A stretch of DNA of 64,000 bases from Budorcas taxicolor (GCF_023091745.1 NC_068912.1:59176567-59240566); one strand, 5' to 3'. Positions 33,261 through 46,159 are shown, numbered from the stretch's first letter. Program-made: numbers and translations. Notes: generated by a model from the letters alone, not told the origin.

Positions 33261-36200
33261 GAGCATGTCTGGCCCTTCAAATGAAGAGTTGGGAAATGTA
33301 AGTTTAGAAAGGAGAGGTATATGATCACTGCTGAACAATCAAGACGTGGATGAAGTCAACACTATTTATGCTTGTGGTCACACAGCATCTGAACCACTCT
33401 TTCTTTGCTTGGAAAATTGCCACATTGTAAGCCTTTCTTCCGCAAGTTACTCTTCTAGCCTTCCTTGCAGCTAGGGTTCAGACATGTGATACTGACTCAG
33501 TCCTGTTCATGCAAATCTTTTATTTAGAAGTGAGGAAACTGAAATTCAATAGTAAAGAATGGAGCTATTGGTGAGGGTGTTTTGGAAACATCTCACATTA
33601 GAAGGGCAGTCATGGCAGCGTTCCTCACATCTTGTATCCATCCCTTATGGTGTGAGCTCTAGTGTTTTCACTGGAGAATCCCTTGGAGTGTGGTTTGAGT
33701 CTAATTCTTGATGGCCTAGCTTCTGGCACCCAACGAGCCCCTCAACATCCGTTGATATCCTTTTTAAAGGGATATTTCTACTTAAACCAGCCAGAATGCA
33801 TTCTGTTGCTTTTACAAAGAACCCTGTTTAATTCAATATAAATATTATATATCTATAAATACACATACAGCCAACTTTATAACTAAATAGATTAAAAAGA
33901 AAATCTTGAGATTACAAGCATGATTTACTTCTCTGAAAATATGTTTCTCTCAGTTTTCAATTTGCCTTTCTTTTGGAAAGAGAAACAATTTCTTGTTCCA
34001 ATGATAGTTGACTTCTAAAACTATCAAGAAAACTTGAATGATGTTTGGATAATAAAGAGAAGTACAGTACTGTACAGGTTAAACTAAGAAGCTTATTAAC
34101 ATCATCATCATCATTATTTTCAGTTTAGGCTACTTCTAGCAACATCCGGAAGGAGCAGGGCCAGGACAAGAGTTTAGACCGCCTACCTCTATCTGGCATC
34201 TTGGCCTATCCATCAGGTTTGGCTCAGGGATGCAGGGTCTGCTCCAGAAATTCTTGGTTCAGTCTTTGAACTGGCGTGGGATGGGGGTGGGAGAGTGAGA
34301 ACTGAGATGGGTAAAACTATCCTTGAAAGTTTGAGATTATACCCTGAGAAAGAATCATCTTGGCCTAGGCCTCAGTGAGTTCTACAAGCTTAGCATGGGA
34401 GAAGGAGAGAGAAGGAACAACATCTAGGCACTGCCAAGACACACTGGCCAGCAGGACAGCCAGGGAGGGTCCATTTGTGGCTCTGCCCACTTCTTACCCT
34501 TGGGGCCCAGACAAACCCATCTTGGCAAGGAAGCCTCGGCAACTCAACCAAACACTCCTTTCCCTGGACCCTTGCACCACTTAAGACTCTGCTAGGGGTG
34601 CATGCTTTGTTGCCTCTGTTCATGTGACCATAGAGAGAAAGGAATGTCCATTTCACCATCCGGAAGGAAAGATCTCAATAAGCTTCCTCCTGATCAGTGA
34701 ATTAGGTGATGTAACTAAGCATACCTGACTCAGTCTCTTTCTCTACCTTTTCTTGGAGCTGCCATCCTCCAAAGGGTGTGCCTATCAGGCCTCCTCTGTG
34801 TTATGAGTTATGGACAGGGCTTGATCCTACCACAGAGACTAAGGTTGCACATCTATGTCCATAACTTGGTGGATAAATCTTTCAATAAAGGGAGGATTTT
34901 GGCAAGTCTGCTTTGCCACAAATTCAAAGCCATTTTTGTGTCTCCTATATCTCATTTCTTTCTTCACTTGAAACTTGACAGGGCCAGATGCAATGACAGA
35001 TGTGGGAAAGTGGAGAGAAATAATTATACCACCCTCAGCAATGGATCCATTGGCTGACTTAATCTCTTTTAACCCAGGTTGCTCAAACTAACTCATAAAA
35101 GAGACCAGGTGGCATACTGTGGCATGCTGGAGTTTGTGGAAGATAGGGGTATCTGATTACTTCCATACGGATGATGAGAAAGGAGTCTAGTGTTAACCTT
35201 CAGGTAGCCAGAATTCCTATTCTAGCCATGGGAATAAAGCTTCCTATGCATCACCAACCCTAAAGCAGTATGAGAAAACTACCAGCCAACTACACTGAGA
35301 AGATCTAGGAACTGCAGGTGATGAAGACACAACCAGGTAAGGCCTTACTCATCATCAGATATAATATAAATGTGGGTTTTGGTGCTCCATCAGTTTACAA
35401 AGATTTAGAAAGACGGGGAAGAGGTACATAGTGCATATGTTGGAAAACCAGAATGTTAACCCTTTTCTGATGCTACAAATAGATTCGGGAGAAAGAAGAA
35501 AGTCACAGAGTCTAATCTTCCTCCAGTTAAACCTGGAAATACTTAAAAAAAAAAAAAAAGTGTTTCCAGTTTACAAATTTAAACACTATAAGACCACTTT
35601 CATTAGACATTTGTAATTATTAGTCAAAAATATGGAGATGATAAAGCTGGAGATGATGAAGCTGGAGGCAGATTTGCTGCTTTTACAAGGAAAGAATAGC
35701 CAAGTGCAAAAATGGAAGACAGCCATGAAACTGAGCTCATTGGAAAAATGAAAAACAAAATAATCTATTGCATTTAGTCATTGGATTGAAGGCTGTGATT
35801 ATAGTGTTTATTGCTAATGCTATGTTTAGAGTTACCTAAAAATTACCCAGCTGGACCTGAAATGAAGCTCTGGGACTGTGGCAGGTGCCTAATGTAGGGG
35901 ACAGAGGAAAACCCTGAGTCAGCAAACCCTCTCTCTCCCTGTCATCAGGCATCTGTGGTTCCACTGGTGCATCCTGGGACATGGGTCCACACTACTCACA
36001 CACACCATACAGAGGGGTTTGATGGCTCATAGTCAAAGAAGCTGCTTCTTTCTTCATGCATACTTTTCTGTATGTAAATTTGCATAGACATGGTTTTCAT
36101 CTCAAAAGTGAGGTTTGAAGCAAAGTGTGTCTATAAAATAAGGGTGATCCTTCTGCCACAGTTTAAGTATTTGAGAAAGGGCATTTCTTGTTTTTCTTTT

Positions 36201-37130
36201 ATGTACTGAATTTTTCATGGTCACCAATCCTCAGATGAAAGCCCACCTGAACAGCCACTTTGTTTAAATGTCTTATGAAAATAGCTTTGACCTCTTAACT
36301 GTTTAAAAAATAATAGCATTATGCCATAGCAAAAAAAAAAAAAAACCCACCAGTAATTTCTATAAAGACCTTTCTTTTTAACCAGTGACCTAATTCAACT
36401 GGCTATAAGCCCCATCATTATCACTAATTAATAGAAACTGAACAAAGCGAATATCAGCTTATCATACTGGTAGAGAAAATGCATAGCATATAATGGCAAA
36501 GTGATTAATTTCTTTCAGTGAGCTGGAAATTCTGGGAATATGTGAGGCTGTGAAGTAAGGGGAATGAATACATAACCTTCTGGTCCCTCAACTGTTAGAT
36601 TACAATTAGTGCTTTTTCTCTTGGCCCTTAACTTGGGTTCAAAGAGATGTTTGTTTTGAGGAGTGAGTGGTTAATGGGCCCAAGCATAATCCAGCCTGAG
36701 TGTAGGCTGGTTTATAAACTTCCCTGGAGGTGGCAATGTTTTCAGCTGTGGTTGCAGAATTTCTTTATCTTTGTTGCTCACCGGATTTGCGTTAGAATGA
36801 TACTTTTAAAATTCATTAGACCAGTAATAACACAGCGGCATTTAACCTGACAGTCAGATGCACAATGCACTCCCATCATGGTGCTAATAAAGGGCCTTTT
36901 CATTCTAGTCCGTTCTATTCACTGAAAGCCACTGTTAGTGTTTTTCTTCCTTAGTCACACATCTCCTAACTACACATTCCTTAGCCCATAATAACTGATG
37001 TTTCTGGCCAGAACATTGGCTTAATGTTTTATTCAAATTTATATCCACAGATTGGTCAATTTGGATCAGGAAACAAAATCCGATACATATTGAAGATACG
37101 TGATCTTCCAATGGCCTCAGTCTTAGTTGC
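33261..37130. other. Long stretch with little recognisable repeat and no proven gene
   Basis: Nearly 3.9 kb without Bov SINEs. Frames at 34375-34584, 34776-35057 and 36647-36850 have no recognisable domain. A pyrimidine-rich stretch ending in AACCCAG at about 35079 resembles a splice acceptor but is not followed by a long open frame. Confidence 0.4.
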
Positions 37131-37139
37131 GAATAGGTT

Positions 37140-37195
37140 CCTAGCACAGTGCCTGGCACACTGATACACATGTTTACTGAATGCCTGAACAGTTA
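37140..37195 (+). mobile_element. L2 LINE 3' terminal scrap
   Basis: TTCCTAGCACAGTGCCTGGC, then ACACTGATACACATGTTTAC, is the L2 3' end. Confidence 0.6.
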
Positions 37196-38587
37196 GATGA
37201 ATAAGTGAAACCACCAGCATGACATGATTTGCAAATGTACAATGGGAGGGGACGACTCAGGACTAAAAGCACAAATTTTAGCTTTCCTAGCTTCTGTTTC
37301 GTTTGCAAAAAAAAAGAGATTTTCCTGCAAACTTGAACCTTCATCCTAGATTTGAAGTGCAACAATTGGTGGATGCTATCTGGTCACATTTCTCTGGGTC
37401 TGAGCTTGTTAGCTTTCACTAGTTCTCTTGGGATAGATTTTTGGAAAACATTGAAGGGGGGATTCTCTTTTGAACGTGTAAGGCCACTTTGGAGAGTTCA
37501 TTTGTTCTTTTGGGGACTGAGTCATGGGTACCCACCCAATCTGATCCTCATACTGGATGTTCTGAATCATAGCCAAGGCTGTCTTAACTCATTATGGGAC
37601 TTTGAAAAGGTTAAGGAACTCAGCTGTGTAATTTTTCCATTCATGCATTGTTGGAATGGAAGGAAAAATAATTGACATATTTATGGACACATTCCTCCAT
37701 CACTTATTTCCTTTCTCTATGTAATCAGTTACTCTCTCTCCAAGCATTGCCTCAGAGAGGGAATATGATAGGAGAAAGTACGAAAAACACACCTTTACAG
37801 CACTTGAGCCCAAAAAATTATGTAAGGGAATACAGCTGATAAAAAGCAAGTGCTTCAAAGGCTGCAGACAAAGACTGTGGAAAGGAAATGATAGAGAAAT
37901 TGTTTTAATGGGTCCTGAGAGAAGGGGGCTCTGTACCAGCTCCCTAGGCTCAGTCTGGACTTGGGTACTGCAGAGGAGAATGAAGCTGGGCAAGACCCCA
38001 ACTAGGTTTGTGAGGTTCGAAAGAAAAGATCGGTGTCTGGTCTCCCAGATAGAGCCTCAGAAAGGAGGGAAACCCCAAGCAAAATGGCCTTGGAGAGCCT
38101 CAAGGATGGCCCACTGTGTTGAGCAGCAGTATGAGTTCCAAGAACTTAGAATGGCCTGGAAGATTAGAGATCCACCCAGCCCAAGATTGGAGAGTCTTGT
38201 GCGATGGTACAGGTCTCAGAAAATGCTAAGTGTGAACAGAAGATGTAAAGGTCCAGATAGACTCCCCCTACCCCAACCCCATGTCCCCGACTCCAACACC
38301 TGGTTCTAGGGATGCCTCTGCAATTTAGGTAAAATACAGGTGAAAATCTGGGCAGATCTTACAGTTGACTGATAATTTGTTTTTCTACCACCCTAGTAGA
38401 AAGTGGAATTGAAAAAGAGATTGTATTCTGCTATAGAAAAATACATTCTTTCTTAAATGCTTGCATTTACAAGCCAAGATTTAGACCTACTACCTTTAAC
38501 ACAATTATTGAACACTTATTATATAGTGTATATAGCAACATTTCAAGTGCTTTATGCCTATTCATAAGATCTTCACAACCCAGATAA
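37196..38587. other. Unique sequence, no gene recognised
   Basis: A 133-codon plus frame at 37908-38309 is rich in Arg, Lys and Trp, resembles no known family and lacks splice or promoter context, so it is probably not coding. Confidence 0.35.
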
Positions 38588-40136
38588 TCACGATGATGTG
38601 ATCACTCACCTAGAGCCAGATATCTTGGAATATGAAGTCAAGTGGGCCTTAGAAAGCATCACTACGAACAAAGCTAGTGGAGGTGATGGAATTCCAGCTG
38701 AGCTAATTCAAATCCTGAAAGATGATGATGTGAAAGTGCTGCACTCAACATGCCAGCAAATCTGGAAAACTCGGCAGTGGCCACAGGATTGGAAAAGGTC
38801 AGTTTTCATTCCAATCCCAAAGAAAGGCAATGCCAAAGAATGCTCAAACTACTGCACAATTGCACTCATCTCACACGCTAGTAAAGTAATGCTCAAACTT
38901 CTCCAAGCCAGGCTTCAGCGATATGTGAACCGTGAACTTCCAGATGTTCAAGCTGGATTTAGAAGAGGCAGAGGGGCCAGAGATCAAATTGCCAACATCT
39001 GCTGGATCATCGAAAAAGCAAGAGAGTTCCAGAAAAACATCTATTTCTGCTTTATGGACTATGGCAAAGCCTTTGACTGTGTGGATCACAATAAACTGTG
39101 GAAAATTCTTCAAGAGATGGGAATACCAGACCACCTGACCTGCCTCTTGAGAAACCTGTATGCAGGTCAGGAAGCAACAGTTAGAACTGGACATAGAACA
39201 ACAGACTGGTTCCAAATAGGAAAAGGGAGTATGTCAAGGCTGTATATTGTCACCCTGCTAATTTAACTTATATGCAGAGTACATCATGAGAAACTCTGAG
39301 CTGGAAGAAGCACAAGCTGGAATCAAGATTTCCGGGAGAAATATCAATCACCTCAGATATGCAGATGACACCACCCTTATGGCAGAAAGTGAAGATGAAC
39401 TAAAAGCCTCTTGATGAAAGTGAAAGAGGAGAGTGAAAAAGTTGGCTTAAAGCTCAACATTCAGAAAACGAAGATCACGGCATGTGGTCCCATCACTTCA
39501 TGGGAAATAGAAGGGGAAACAGTGGAAGCAGTGTCAGACTTTATTTTGGGGGGCTCCAAAATCACTGCAGATGGTGATTGTAGCCATGAAATTAAAAGAT
39601 GCTTACTCCTTGGAAGAGAAGTTATGACTAACCTAGATAGCATAGTGAAAAGCAGAGACATTACTTTGCCAACAAAGGTCCGTCTAGTCAAGGCTATGGT
39701 TTTTCCAGTGGTCATGTATGGATGTGAGAGTTGGACTGTGAAGACAGCTGAGCACCGAAGAATGGATGCATTTGAACTATGGAGTTGGAGAAGACTCTTT
39801 AGAGTCTCTTGGTCTGCATGGAGATCCAACCAGTCCATTCTGAAGGAGATCAGCCCTGGGATTTCTTTGGAAGGAATGATGCTAAAGCTGAAACTCCAAT
39901 ACTTTGGCCACCTCATGCGAAGAGTTGACTCATTGGAAAAGACTCTGATGCTGGGAGGGATTGGGGGCAGGAGGAGAAGGGGATGGCAGAGGATGAGATG
40001 GCTGGATGGCATCACTGACTGGATGGATGTGAGTGAGTGAACTCCGGGATTTGGTGATGGACAAGGAGGCCTGGCATGCTGTGATTCATGGGGTAGCAAA
40101 GAGTCGGACACGACTGAGCGACTGAACTGAACTGAA
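38588..40136 (+). mobile_element. BovB LINE, about 1.55 kb, RT domain and 3' end
   Basis: 5'-truncated before the RT domain. The first frame (38598-39266, 222 codons) holds the RT fingers and palm with YGKAFDCVDHNK. The catalytic YADD codons are intact at 39358-39369. The 3' part (39411-40040, 209 codons) covers the thumb and C-terminal segment. A frameshift between about 39230 and 39415 separates them, so no full RT is made. The 3' end has the TGAACTGAACTGAAGTG repeat. It is oriented opposite to the 28-31 kb copy. Confidence 0.96.
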
Positions 40137-40277
40137 GTGATGCCTATTCATTCACATAAGGATGAATGTTTATGAACTTTGATTGGACTTTTACAGTGTC
40201 CTTAAATAAGAACATGTAGAAGTACTGTAGTGTATTTCTAACAAGAATAGTTTCTGTTTTATTATTCATATCTTGCT

Positions 40278-40790
40278 GATTAAAAAAAAGTTTTATTATG
40301 GATAATTTCAAACATAAAAGAAGAGAGGGCAATATAAAGAATCTCCATATACTTATCTCTCAACCTTAATAATTATTAACCATGGACAATCAATAACCTT
40401 GTATATTTTGAAACAAATCCTAGACATCATATCATTTTAACTATATATATTCAGTATTACTATGTATATTCAGTATAAAGGCTTTATTTAATTCCACTAT
40501 TCAAATATCCTCAATTTTCTCATAATGTTTTAAACATTTATTTACGGCAAAATCCAAACAAGGTCCACACATTGCATGTAGTCACTATGTCTCTGTGTCT
40601 CTTTTATAGATTTCTCTTTCCTCTTATTTTTTATTTTTCTTGTATTTTATTTATTGGAAAATCTATGTCATCTATCTTGTAGACTTTTCCATGTTCTGAG
40701 CTTTGCTGACCATCTAATCATTTAGCTTGTTCTGCTAACCACTGTTGATTCCTGCAGTCTCATTTTTTTGTCTAACAGAGTAAACAGCTA
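40278..40790 (-). mobile_element. L1M-type 3' UTR, antisense
   Basis: TTTTATTATGGATAATTTCA, AAACAAATCCTAGACATCAT and AACAAGGTCCACACATTGCA are the antisense of an older L1M 3' UTR ending in its A tail. Confidence 0.65.
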
Positions 40791-40817
40791 AACATATAAA
40801 TACAATTTAATAGAGCC

Positions 40818-40865
40818 CTCAGTTCAGTTCAGTTCAGTTGCTCCGTTGTGTCCGACTCTTTGCGC
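40818..40865 (-). mobile_element. 48-base BovB/Bov-A 3' terminal scrap
   Basis: CAGTTCAGTTCAGTTCAGTT, then GCTCCGTTGTGTCCGACTCT, truncated at TTTGCG. A second extreme 5' truncation of the same type as the one at 13587. Confidence 0.85.
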
Positions 40866-41525
40866 TACTAAAAGCAAAACCAATAGGTAATAAGAGTTTA
40901 ATGGCAGGAGGCAGTCTTTAATGATTCTAAAGCTCACCTGTGAAATCTAAATCTTGAGTGTTCTATTGAATGAACAACACTGCCTCCACCCCACCATCTA
41001 ACTAGACATTTATTTACAGATGACTGACCACTTGTCTCAAAAATCCTTATTTAAGCAAAGATAAACATTAACACACATAGAGCATTAATTTGTCTCTGCT
41101 TTTGTGTCCCACTCCTGTGTTTCTAATTTCTTTTTGTTTACCAGACAATGCCTGGTACTCTGGGATCGGTGATATGCTAATCGGTTCCCCATTCACTGTG
41201 GGATTGAGGTCAGCCCTCAGGGAATAGGCTTTTAACTGAGTAGGCATATTGAATGGCTGATTTATTTCTATTCAGGCCTCTGTAGGGAAGACAGACAGTG
41301 GACTCTCCCCTGGGAGAAGGTGGGCCTGATTCTAGCCAGCATTTGATATACTCACAGCTAAGAACTCTTGCAAACAAAGAGGGAGGGTCTGGTGCTGTAT
41401 TCAGAGCAGGTTGTTGGAGTTTATTAATCAGATAAACCATTCATCACCTGACAAATTGGAAGCTCCTGTGGGTGAATACTCAGTGGTACCATGATTGTTT
41501 TTTTAGCTTTGGCCTTTTGGGTGAT
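40866..41525. other. Unique sequence, nothing recognised
   Basis: No repeat, exon or regulatory element was recognised. Confidence 0.3.
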
Positions 41526-41830
41526 AGCAGTGTTGACTTCCAGAGAAGGCAATGGCACCCCACTCCAGTACTCTTGCCTGGAAAATCCCATGGACGGAGG
41601 AGCCTGGTGGGCTACAGTCCATGGAGTCGCTAAGAGTCGGACACGACTGTACGACTTCATTTTCACTTTTCACTTTCACGCATTGGAGAAGGAAATGGCA
41701 ACCCACTCCAGTGTTCTTGCCTGGAGAATCCCAGGTGGGGGGAGCCTGGTGGGCTGCCGTCTATGGGGTCACACAGGGTTGGACATGACTGAAGCGACTT
41801 AGCAGCAGCAGCAGCAGCAGTGTTGACTTC
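41526..41830 (+). mobile_element. BOV-A2 SINE with 15-base duplication and (AGC)n tail
   Basis: AGCAGTGTTGACTTC lies at 41526-41540 and 41816-41830. Two BovA monomers are joined by the CACTTTTCACTTTCACGCAT linker. The tail is about six AGC/CAG triplets. The low divergence suggests a young insertion. Confidence 0.97.
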
Positions 41831-42356
41831 TACCACTCATTTGGCTTCAAAACTCTTTAAAGAACTTAAAAGCCTCTCCAAACTATTACCTAAGGCAGAT
41901 ATATGCCACTCAGCTAAATACATCTTTAAACTATCTTTGTTATGAATAATTCCTGTAAACTGACTTTGTTATAAATACTTTCCTGTTGCACGTAGCTTCA
42001 GATCTATTTTATCTTTTTGGAGAGTACAGTTATTTTTATTGCATCTAAGTTCCAGTTTCTAACAAATAAATTTGCAAGCAGAAAGAAGTTTAAAGAAATA
42101 AAAACCCAGAACCATATTACTGGAGAACATTTTGGGTTTGAATGTCAGCTTTTGAAGGGAAATATTGATGTAATCAGAAGTAGAAATTGGTGAACACTGC
42201 TGGACCCACAGGGACATCAGAAGGTTCTCACTCAGCCTAAAACCCTTGTGAAAAGTTGATGAAATTTGCTCTACAATTGAAAATCAGCTTGCCCCCATGC
42301 CTTTAAAGATTGGATCAGAAAGCTTGGGAGAAGGGGCATAATAATATAACTTTAGG
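41831..42356. other. Unique sequence, nothing recognised
   Basis: No repeat or exon is recognised. Confidence 0.3.
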
Positions 42357-42546
42357 GCTTCCCTGGTGGCTCAGATGGTAAAGAATCCACCTGCAATGCG
42401 GGAGAACTGGGTTCGGGAAGATCCCCTGGAGGAGGGCATGGCAACCCACTCCAGTATTCTTGGCTGGAGAATCCCCATGGACAGAGGAGCCTGGTGGGAG
42501 ACAGTCCATGGGTTGCAAAGAGTTGGACATGACTGAGCAACTAAGT
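42357..42546 (+). mobile_element. Bov-tA SINE (left half of an inverted pair)
   Basis: A sense copy missing about 10 bases of the box-B region (GGGTTCGGGAAGATCCCC joins directly). It is followed within about 12 bases by an antisense copy. Confidence 0.93.
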
Positions 42547-42557
42547 ACAAGGGGGTA

Positions 42558-42690
42558 TGTGTGAGCTTAGTCACTCAGTTGTGTCCGACTCTTTGCGACC
42601 CCATGGACATGCAGCCTACCAGTCTCCTCTGTCCATGGGGATTCTCCAGGCAAGAATACTGGAGTGGGTTGCCATGCCCTCCTCCAGGAT
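42558..42690 (-). mobile_element. Bov-tA/BovA SINE, head missing (right half of an inverted pair)
   Basis: The tail and BovA body are antisense, ending at TGCCCTCCTCCAGGA. The tRNA head is absent. With 42357-42546 it forms a tail-to-tail palindrome. Confidence 0.92.
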
Positions 42691-42699
42691 ATATCCTCT

Positions 42700-43454
42700 A
42701 ACCTTCCCCAATTGCTAAAGGTGGGGTTTCAGGCACCAAGTCTCTTAGATAAGAGAGAGATTTTTGAAGAGCTATTTTGGGTCCTCAGATAACACGACGT
42801 TACCACCAGCCTACTTAAAAAGCATTAAAGAGCCATCTGGTCTGGGTTTGACTGTTCTATCCATATTGCTTGCAGTTCTAGCTTTAAATCTCTTGGCTTG
42901 TAAAATCAGGTAGCAACATTTAAATATGTTGAATTCTGAAAATGCTGGGATTATAAATAGTTCCTCATATTACATAATGCGAACAGCAGTTCTGAGAACT
43001 TTCGTGTCTCAAAATCTCCAGCAGGTTTTTTTTTTTTTCCTATTTTATTTCATTTGTTTTGTTTTATAAAGTTGAGAAAAGAGGCATTTTGTCAACAATT
43101 ATCATTACACTAAACAAATGAGATAGCAAAACTTTCTGTACACACATAACTTCAAATGCTTATTTTTGTTTCTTAAGGCTATTTTTGTTTGAATATTTTA
43201 GAATGTGTTCGTGCTTTTTATTTCCTACTCTGGGTTTGCAAGAAGTGTGCTAAATTTAAAGTGTGCTGAACTTAAACCTTTATTTCTTATGACAATGATG
43301 AGTAAAACTTATTGTCTTGCTCTGATTTGGATGTGTTGCCAGTTTGCAACACAAGCTAGATTCTTTTTCTAAGTTTTACTTTATAGAGACTTTGCCTGAT
43401 ATTATTTTAGAAAAGTACGTTTAAAATTATTTTTATTATTTATATTTTATAGAT
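42700..43454. other. AT-rich unique sequence
   Basis: Nothing is recognised apart from a T-run near 43027. Confidence 0.3.
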
Positions 43455-43670
43455 GATTGGATTGTTGTTTCGTCTTTAAGCTGTGTTGGACTCTTTTGTG
43501 ACCCTACAGATTGTAGCCCAGCAGCTCCTCTGTCCATGGGATTTTCCAGGCAAGAATACTGCAATGGGTTGCCATTTCCTTCTCCAGGGATGTTCCCTAT
43601 CTGGAGATCAAACCCTCATCTCCTGCATTGGCAGGCAGATTCTTTACCACTGAGCCAGCAGGGAAGCCCA
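43455..43670 (-). mobile_element. Bov-tA SINE
   Basis: A full-length antisense copy whose head ends at CCAGCAGGGAAGCCC. Diverged in the tail. Confidence 0.92.
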
Positions 43671-43708
43671 GATAATCAGATAAGGCATTGATAATCAGAT
43701 AAGGCATT
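43671..43708. repeat. 19-base unit repeated twice in tandem
   Basis: GATAATCAGATAAGGCATT occurs at 43671-43689 and 43690-43708 with no differences, directly after the SINE head. Confidence 0.95.
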
Positions 43709-44299
43709 GAAATTTATTTCGCCCACTCTGCTTTGTTATGGAATGAACTGTGATTTAAATTATACTGCAGACATCCTTCTAGGATTTGTCTGCCACCCAG
43801 TTCCAGGCCCCTATTCCTCCTTTGGAACTTTATCAGGGTATCTGTTTTTTACGTTTATCCTGTGTCCCTTTCTCTTCGGTAAGAGCACCACTCCTTAACT
43901 GCTCCTCATTTACTCCCTGTGGTTCCACTGGAACTGCCAATCAGGGTAACTCTGCCTCTGGCAGAGGCTGTTAGTCCGTGATCCAGACTACGCTATGTGA
44001 CCACATTTCTCATAACACGGTGATTGGTTCAAGGAGTAGGCACATCAACCAAGCTGAAACAAAGTCTCTTCTCAGAATTTTCTGGAATACATCCAATTCT
44101 CATCTCTGGTGAAAAGCCATAATAAGTAACTCAGAAGCTACCTGCACCTATGATTGAATGTAAGCCCGATTAAAGGCTGATTCAAAAGGGAGGTAAAGAT
44201 GTGGAGATGCTGAGCACAGACAATTATTTTAAGGAATTTTTTCTGTAAAGGTAAGTGAAAGAATGAGATGGTATGGTAGTTGGAGGAAATATGAAGTCA
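43709..44299. other. Unique sequence, nothing recognised
   Basis: Frames of 62-63 codons (43707-43974) have no known family. Confidence 0.3.
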
Positions 44300-45330
44300 A
44301 GGGGGTAATGTTTTTAAAAGTCGTTTGTTCATTAATGAGAATGACTCAACAGAGAGAAAAAAAAAATTGAACGTATAGAAAGACAGTGAGGTAACCATGG
44401 GAATAGCGGGGCCTGGAATCCAGTGCACCAGTGAAGGGGATGGTAGGCACAGACTGAACAGCTCACTCATTGCAACAGAAGGGAAAGATGGCATACGGGA
44501 ACAGATGCAAGAAGGAGGGGCGTTGGATGGTGACAGTTTCTATTGATGCTTGTATTTGTCTGAGAGTAATGGTCAATGAAATAGGGGGAAGGTGATGAAG
44601 CTTTGTGAAAGAAATAGCCCTGGGAGAGTCAAATAAATAGATTAAGAAAATACAGAAGAATCGACAATTAGCAGTAAGAGTCAACATAAGGTCTGATGTC
44701 AGCATAATCAGTTTTTTTCTTGAGGTATATTTAGATTCTTAAGAGCAGAAACAGAGAAGGTAGAGACAGGACTATTCCTAGAGTGGGGATTTTTTTTAAA
44801 GAATGATATAATGGAAGCAATAAAAGGTTGAAAGAGGTAACAGCGGATTTAAAGGAGTAATTATAATGCAGGACCATGGAATTTAAGTTAGGTAAGGAGA
44901 GAATGAGGGCCTGAGGGATGGAAATAAAACAGTGAAAAGGCAATAGGCTCAGATGAACAAAGCGCCTGGTAGAGTGGAAGAATTTTTGAGCTGAGGGCAT
45001 GAGCTGGATGTAGAAGTAAAATGCTTGACACTGAGATAATTGAGAGGAGGCAGTTATAAAAAATGACAAGGATAACTGTGGGGTTTGTTGGCTGGAGTGG
45101 AGTGGCAGAAGAAAAGATCACTGGAGGTAAAGAGGTTGAGGGATAGAGTCCATGAGATTGGATGTACCAGCTGTGTGGATATTGAAATCACCAAGAATAA
45201 TGACAGGAGAATGGGAGAGAGACAGTAAACCTGGTGCTGAAATCTCTGAAGAACGTGTGGGAAAGACCAGGAGGACAGGAGGAGACCACAGCAAGAGGTC
45301 TGGAGGTGACCTTCAGAGCATGAGCTTCAG
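44300..45330 (-). mobile_element. Probable L2 LINE, antisense, about 1 kb
   Basis: GAGTCCATGAGATTGGATGT and the 'gaaatcaccaagaataatgac' stretch near 45150-45205 match antisense L2 ORF sequence. The left part is more diverged. A 134-codon plus frame at 45152-45556 overlaps it and is unlikely to be a gene. Confidence 0.5.
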
Positions 45331-45589
45331 TGACGCTGTTGGGGGAGGCCAAGAAAGAGACAAGGACTTGGAACACCTGGAACACCTTCTCACCCAGTGG
45401 TGCCTGAGGTCAAAGAAAGCTGGCCACCACTCACGAGGGCTGCAGGGAATGCAGTATCCTCAGGGAACACAGGTTTCCCTCAGAACTATTATAGAAAGGG
45501 AAGGGGCTGTTCAGAGAAGAGTGTGTTTACAGAGGATTTTTCTGATGACAGAGTAGTATTTTTTTCTAAAACTAAATTCATTACTTATT

Positions 45590-45898
45590 AATATTTTATT
45601 TTGGCCTGCGTTGGGTCTTTGCTGCTGCAAGGATTTTTCGTTTTTTCTCTAGTTGCAGTGAGCTGGGCTCCTCTCTAGTTGCGGTGCTCGGTCTTCTCAT
45701 TGCAGTGGCTTTCCTTCTGCGGCACGTGGGCTCAGTAGGTGCAATTCTCAGGCTCTAGAGTACAGGCTCAATAGTTTTGACACACAGCCTTAGTTGCTCT
45801 GTGGCACATGGGGTCTTCCCATGACCAAGGATCAAACTCCTGGCTTCCCGCATTGGTAAGCGAATTCTTTACCAGTGAGCCACCAGGGAAGCCCAGGG
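45590..45898 (-). mobile_element. CHR-type SINE, full length, antisense
   Basis: The right end GAGCCACCAGGGAAGCCCAG is the antisense tRNA-like head. The body has repeated TCTAGTTGC(A/G)GTG units. The left end ATATTTTATTTTGG is the tail. Confidence 0.88.
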
Positions 45899-46006
45899 AT
45901 AAGAATTTAAGTGATGAAATTTGACCTGGGAAGCTTGGACATCTCCACCTCACTGAGATTAACATCTAAGACAATATGGAGTATCCTGGTGACTGCTTCA
46001 GTGGCG

Positions 46007-46022
46007 TGTGCGCGCGTGTGTA

Positions 46023-46064
<42 letters not shown>
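46007..46064. repeat. TG microsatellite
   Basis: Imperfect GTGTGCGCGCGTGTG followed by an uninterrupted TG run of about 17 units. Confidence 0.96.
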
Positions 46065-46066
<2 letters not shown>

Positions 46067-46159
46067 ATTATGTCTAATTATTCTTAGAACTTGACGCAGG
46101 CAATTCTTAGGTGAAAACAGACAGGAATTAAATCCATCGGAATCCAGTTGATCCAGTAA

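Noticed and set aside
37908..38309. 133-codon plus frame
   Set aside because: No recognisable domain, promoter or splice context, and it adjoins repeats.
39461..40111. 216-codon minus frame
   Set aside because: Antisense of the BovB RT region. The same antisense frame recurs at every BovB copy.
45152..45556. 134-codon plus frame
   Set aside because: Lies across an antisense L2 relic with no family resemblance.
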